Below, piece by piece: positions 5,281 to 6,808 of a DNA stretch of 6,808 nt (the stretch's first letter is position 1; each line of letters begins with the position of its first letter). Source of the DNA: Gammaproteobacteria bacterium (GTDB taxonomy: Bacteria > Pseudomonadota > Gammaproteobacteria > Burkholderiales > Burkholderiaceae_C). Made by a program: the position numbers and the translations under genes. The notes beneath the pieces are model-generated. The model was not told the DNA's origin and did not search any database. It saw only the letters and a list, made by a program, of their open reading frames with translations. Location: the NCBI GenBank assembly GCA_030054245.1, contig JASGCH010000075.1:1-6808 (forward strand). Direction: 5' to 3'.

Positions 5281-6808
5281 ATGGCATTACCCAACAATGA
5301 TAACTTGTATTTGGTCTGCGACCAGACATGGATGGTTTGGCATCGTTGGCAGAATGGGCAGCCTAGGGAAATACTGTGTACCAAAGCTTGGATACATGTA
5401 GAAGATCCGCTGAATCTATCGGTTGAGGCTTGTCAGCAGGTCCGAGAGGTATGGCGAAAATTGGTAAGCGACCAAGCTGTCCGTCGTAGAAAGTTAATAT
5501 ACAGTTTACCTCAAGAAGCTTTGTCTTGGGATAGTTTTAAAGTTGACCCTAATACCAAAGCCAATGATTTGCATTTTTTGGTGGATATCCACATTTCCCA
5601 TTGGTTAGAGAATTACCAATCAGACTGGATTTGGGCATACCAAGTGGTTAAAGCTGAGAATGATTTGAATGTTATTTGTGTGGCTTTAAAAAAAAGTGCT
5701 GGCAAGCAAGCTGTAAAGGCTTTAAATATTCAAGGGACAGCGATCGCTTGGGCCACTCCTTTACCGGCTCAATTTGGGGGAGATGGTCAGTCGTGGCTGG
5801 TATTGCAACCGCGTCGATGGTGGAGGGATAAACTATCAACGGCATCCATAAGCAAATTGATGGTATTGTGCGTTTTAGGGATGTTATTGGTTTTTATAGG
5901 GTTCGACCCAACTGGCTATTTTAGCGTGAGTGAAACCGTGAATACGCCACCTACACCCGTCGATTCCATTCCAGCGACTAAGGCTACTGAGAACTGTCAT
6001 TGGGGTAGTATATTAGAAACTTTAACTGTCATCCATGCCTTACAGCGCCCAATGCAAATACTTAAGTTTAATTGGACAAAAGCAGGGTGGAGTTGGTTGG
6101 GATTGGTAAAAGATTTTCCTTTGACCCTAGAGAACATTCCCCATTCTATTATTGAACACAGTTCAGTTGAAGAAGTCCAAGAGAACAACACATTAGACTC
6201 ACTTTGGCGTTGGAAATGGACTCTAACAGGTAAAACTCCACCTCATCGATCGGATGATTGGGTGCCATCATTAATGGGTAATGAAGTTGCTAAATCCCCA
6301 CAAACGCTACAAGAAAATTTGGCGTTATGGTTACAACAATCCACACAAAGTGGTCTGGTGGTAAGCTCTTTTGCGAATAAATACGCGGCTGGAGGCAACT
6401 CGTGGGACTTGGTTTGGCGTGCACCCAGTACCCATTGGTATGGTTTTTTTGAAGATTTTGCTCGCAACCATCATCAGCTATTGGTAGATGCTATTTCAGT
6501 GGAAATTCAAGGTACCCAAACTTTGGTAAGTTTAAAAATGCAGAGTCAAAAATCGCAACTAGGTGCACCGATAGTCACTGATTGTTGGCTACCGAAGGTC
6601 CAAGCTTCGGTTTTTTTTCATACGCCCCAGTTTACTGAACGAGCTTCCCAACCTATAGGTCGTCTCGCAGGAAGCGAAGAAAAAACATCTCGCCAAGAGC
6701 TTGATTCTTGGCAAGGGCTAGGCTATTTGGCCTACGATCATGAAAAAATCATTTTGGTAACTTGGAATGGAGAAAATCATGCTTTAAGACTAGGTGAATC
6801 TTTAGGTT
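5281..6808 (+). CDS. Predicted type IV pilus/competence-type inner-membrane assembly protein with PilM-, PilN/O- and PilP-like parts (3' end outside window)
   Basis: 509 residues are visible before the window cuts the gene. ATG 5281 is the first possible start, because TAA at 5269-5271 lies in frame just upstream. No clear Shine-Dalgarno is seen. Residues 1-185 look like a small cytoplasmic actin-fold domain of the PilM/GspL kind (strand-rich start LYLVCDQTWMVWHRW; LNVICVALKKSA; IQGTAIAWATPLP). A single membrane helix spans about 191-208 (SKLMVLCVLGMLLVFIGF), then a Pro/Thr-rich linker (221-235). Residues 240-290 and 375-425 resemble PilN and PilO/GspM periplasmic ferredoxin-like segments (SWDLVWRAPSTHWYGFFEDF then VEIQGTQTLVSLKM). 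Residues 474-509 (LDSWQGLGYLAYDHEK, ILVTWNGENHALRLGESLG) strongly recall the PilP core, where LDSLRLVGTL and VGDYLG are typical. The inferred role is to bridge the pilus motor platform to the outer-membrane secretin. A fused layout is unusual; a divergent GspL-like protein is the main alternative. Confidence 0.55.
   Translation, partial: MALPNNDNLYLVCDQTWMVWHRWQNGQPREILCTKAWIHVEDPLNLSVEACQQVREVWRKLVSDQAVRRRKLIYSLPQEALSWDSFKVDPNTKANDLHFLVDIHISHWLENYQSDWIWAYQVVKAENDLNVICVALKKSAGKQAVKALNIQGTAIAWATPLPAQFGGDGQSWLVLQPRRWWRDKLSTASISKLMVLCVLGMLLVFIGFDPTGYFSVSETVNTPPTPVDSIPATKATENCHWGSILETLTVIHALQRPMQILKFNWTKAGWSWLGLVKDFPLTLENIPHSIIEHSSVEEVQENNTLDSLWRWKWTLTGKTPPHRSDDWVPSLMGNEVAKSPQTLQENLALWLQQSTQSGLVVSSFANKYAAGGNSWDLVWRAPSTHWYGFFEDFARNHHQLLVDAISVEIQGTQTLVSLKMQSQKSQLGAPIVTDCWLPKVQASVFFHTPQFTERASQPIGRLAGSEEKTSRQELDSWQGLGYLAYDHEKIILVTWNGENHALRLGESLG

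Overview
The window looks like a piece of a moderately low-GC Gram-negative chromosome, most likely betaproteobacterial. It opens with the last third of a neutral-looking outer-membrane porin that ends in the His-Lys-Phe seen in Neisseria/Burkholderia-type porins. It then carries an IlvA whose N-terminus reads like betaproteobacterial IlvA, a full-length RecG, and the start of a type IV pilus/competence-type inner-membrane assembly protein. The lineage call rests on remembered family signatures, not on a search.

Layout: 1-390 (+) porin C-terminus; 391-615 hairpin-rich 3' region; 616-645 a clear intrinsic terminator; 656-781 inverted-repeat DNA; 807-2372 (+) ilvA; 2373-2470 convergent gap holding a 56-bp inverted repeat; 2471-4564 (-) recG; 4565-5280 a long non-coding divergent region made mostly of repeats; 5281-6808 (+) the pilus-type gene, cut by the window end. 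The genes do not form one operon. ilvA and recG converge, and recG and the pilus-type gene diverge.

The most striking content lies between the genes. All three gaps after the porin terminator carry related short elements with ends of the form AAGAC(T/C)(G)TTGC. In the 4641-5262 stretch they can be dissected. An old repeat copy (4641-5022) has been split by a 232-bp element (4701-4932) with near-perfect inverted ends and a 5-bp direct duplication GAAGA. The sister copy at 5112-5262 carries GAAGA once, so it acts as an empty site within the same window. This is good sequence evidence for a mobile, non-coding, MITE-like element family. No transposase is present in the window.

The second point of interest is the last gene. 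One polypeptide appears to join a small PilM/GspL-like cytoplasmic domain, a single membrane helix, PilN/PilO-like periplasmic segments and a PilP-like ending. These functions are normally spread over three or four genes (pilM, pilN, pilO, pilP).
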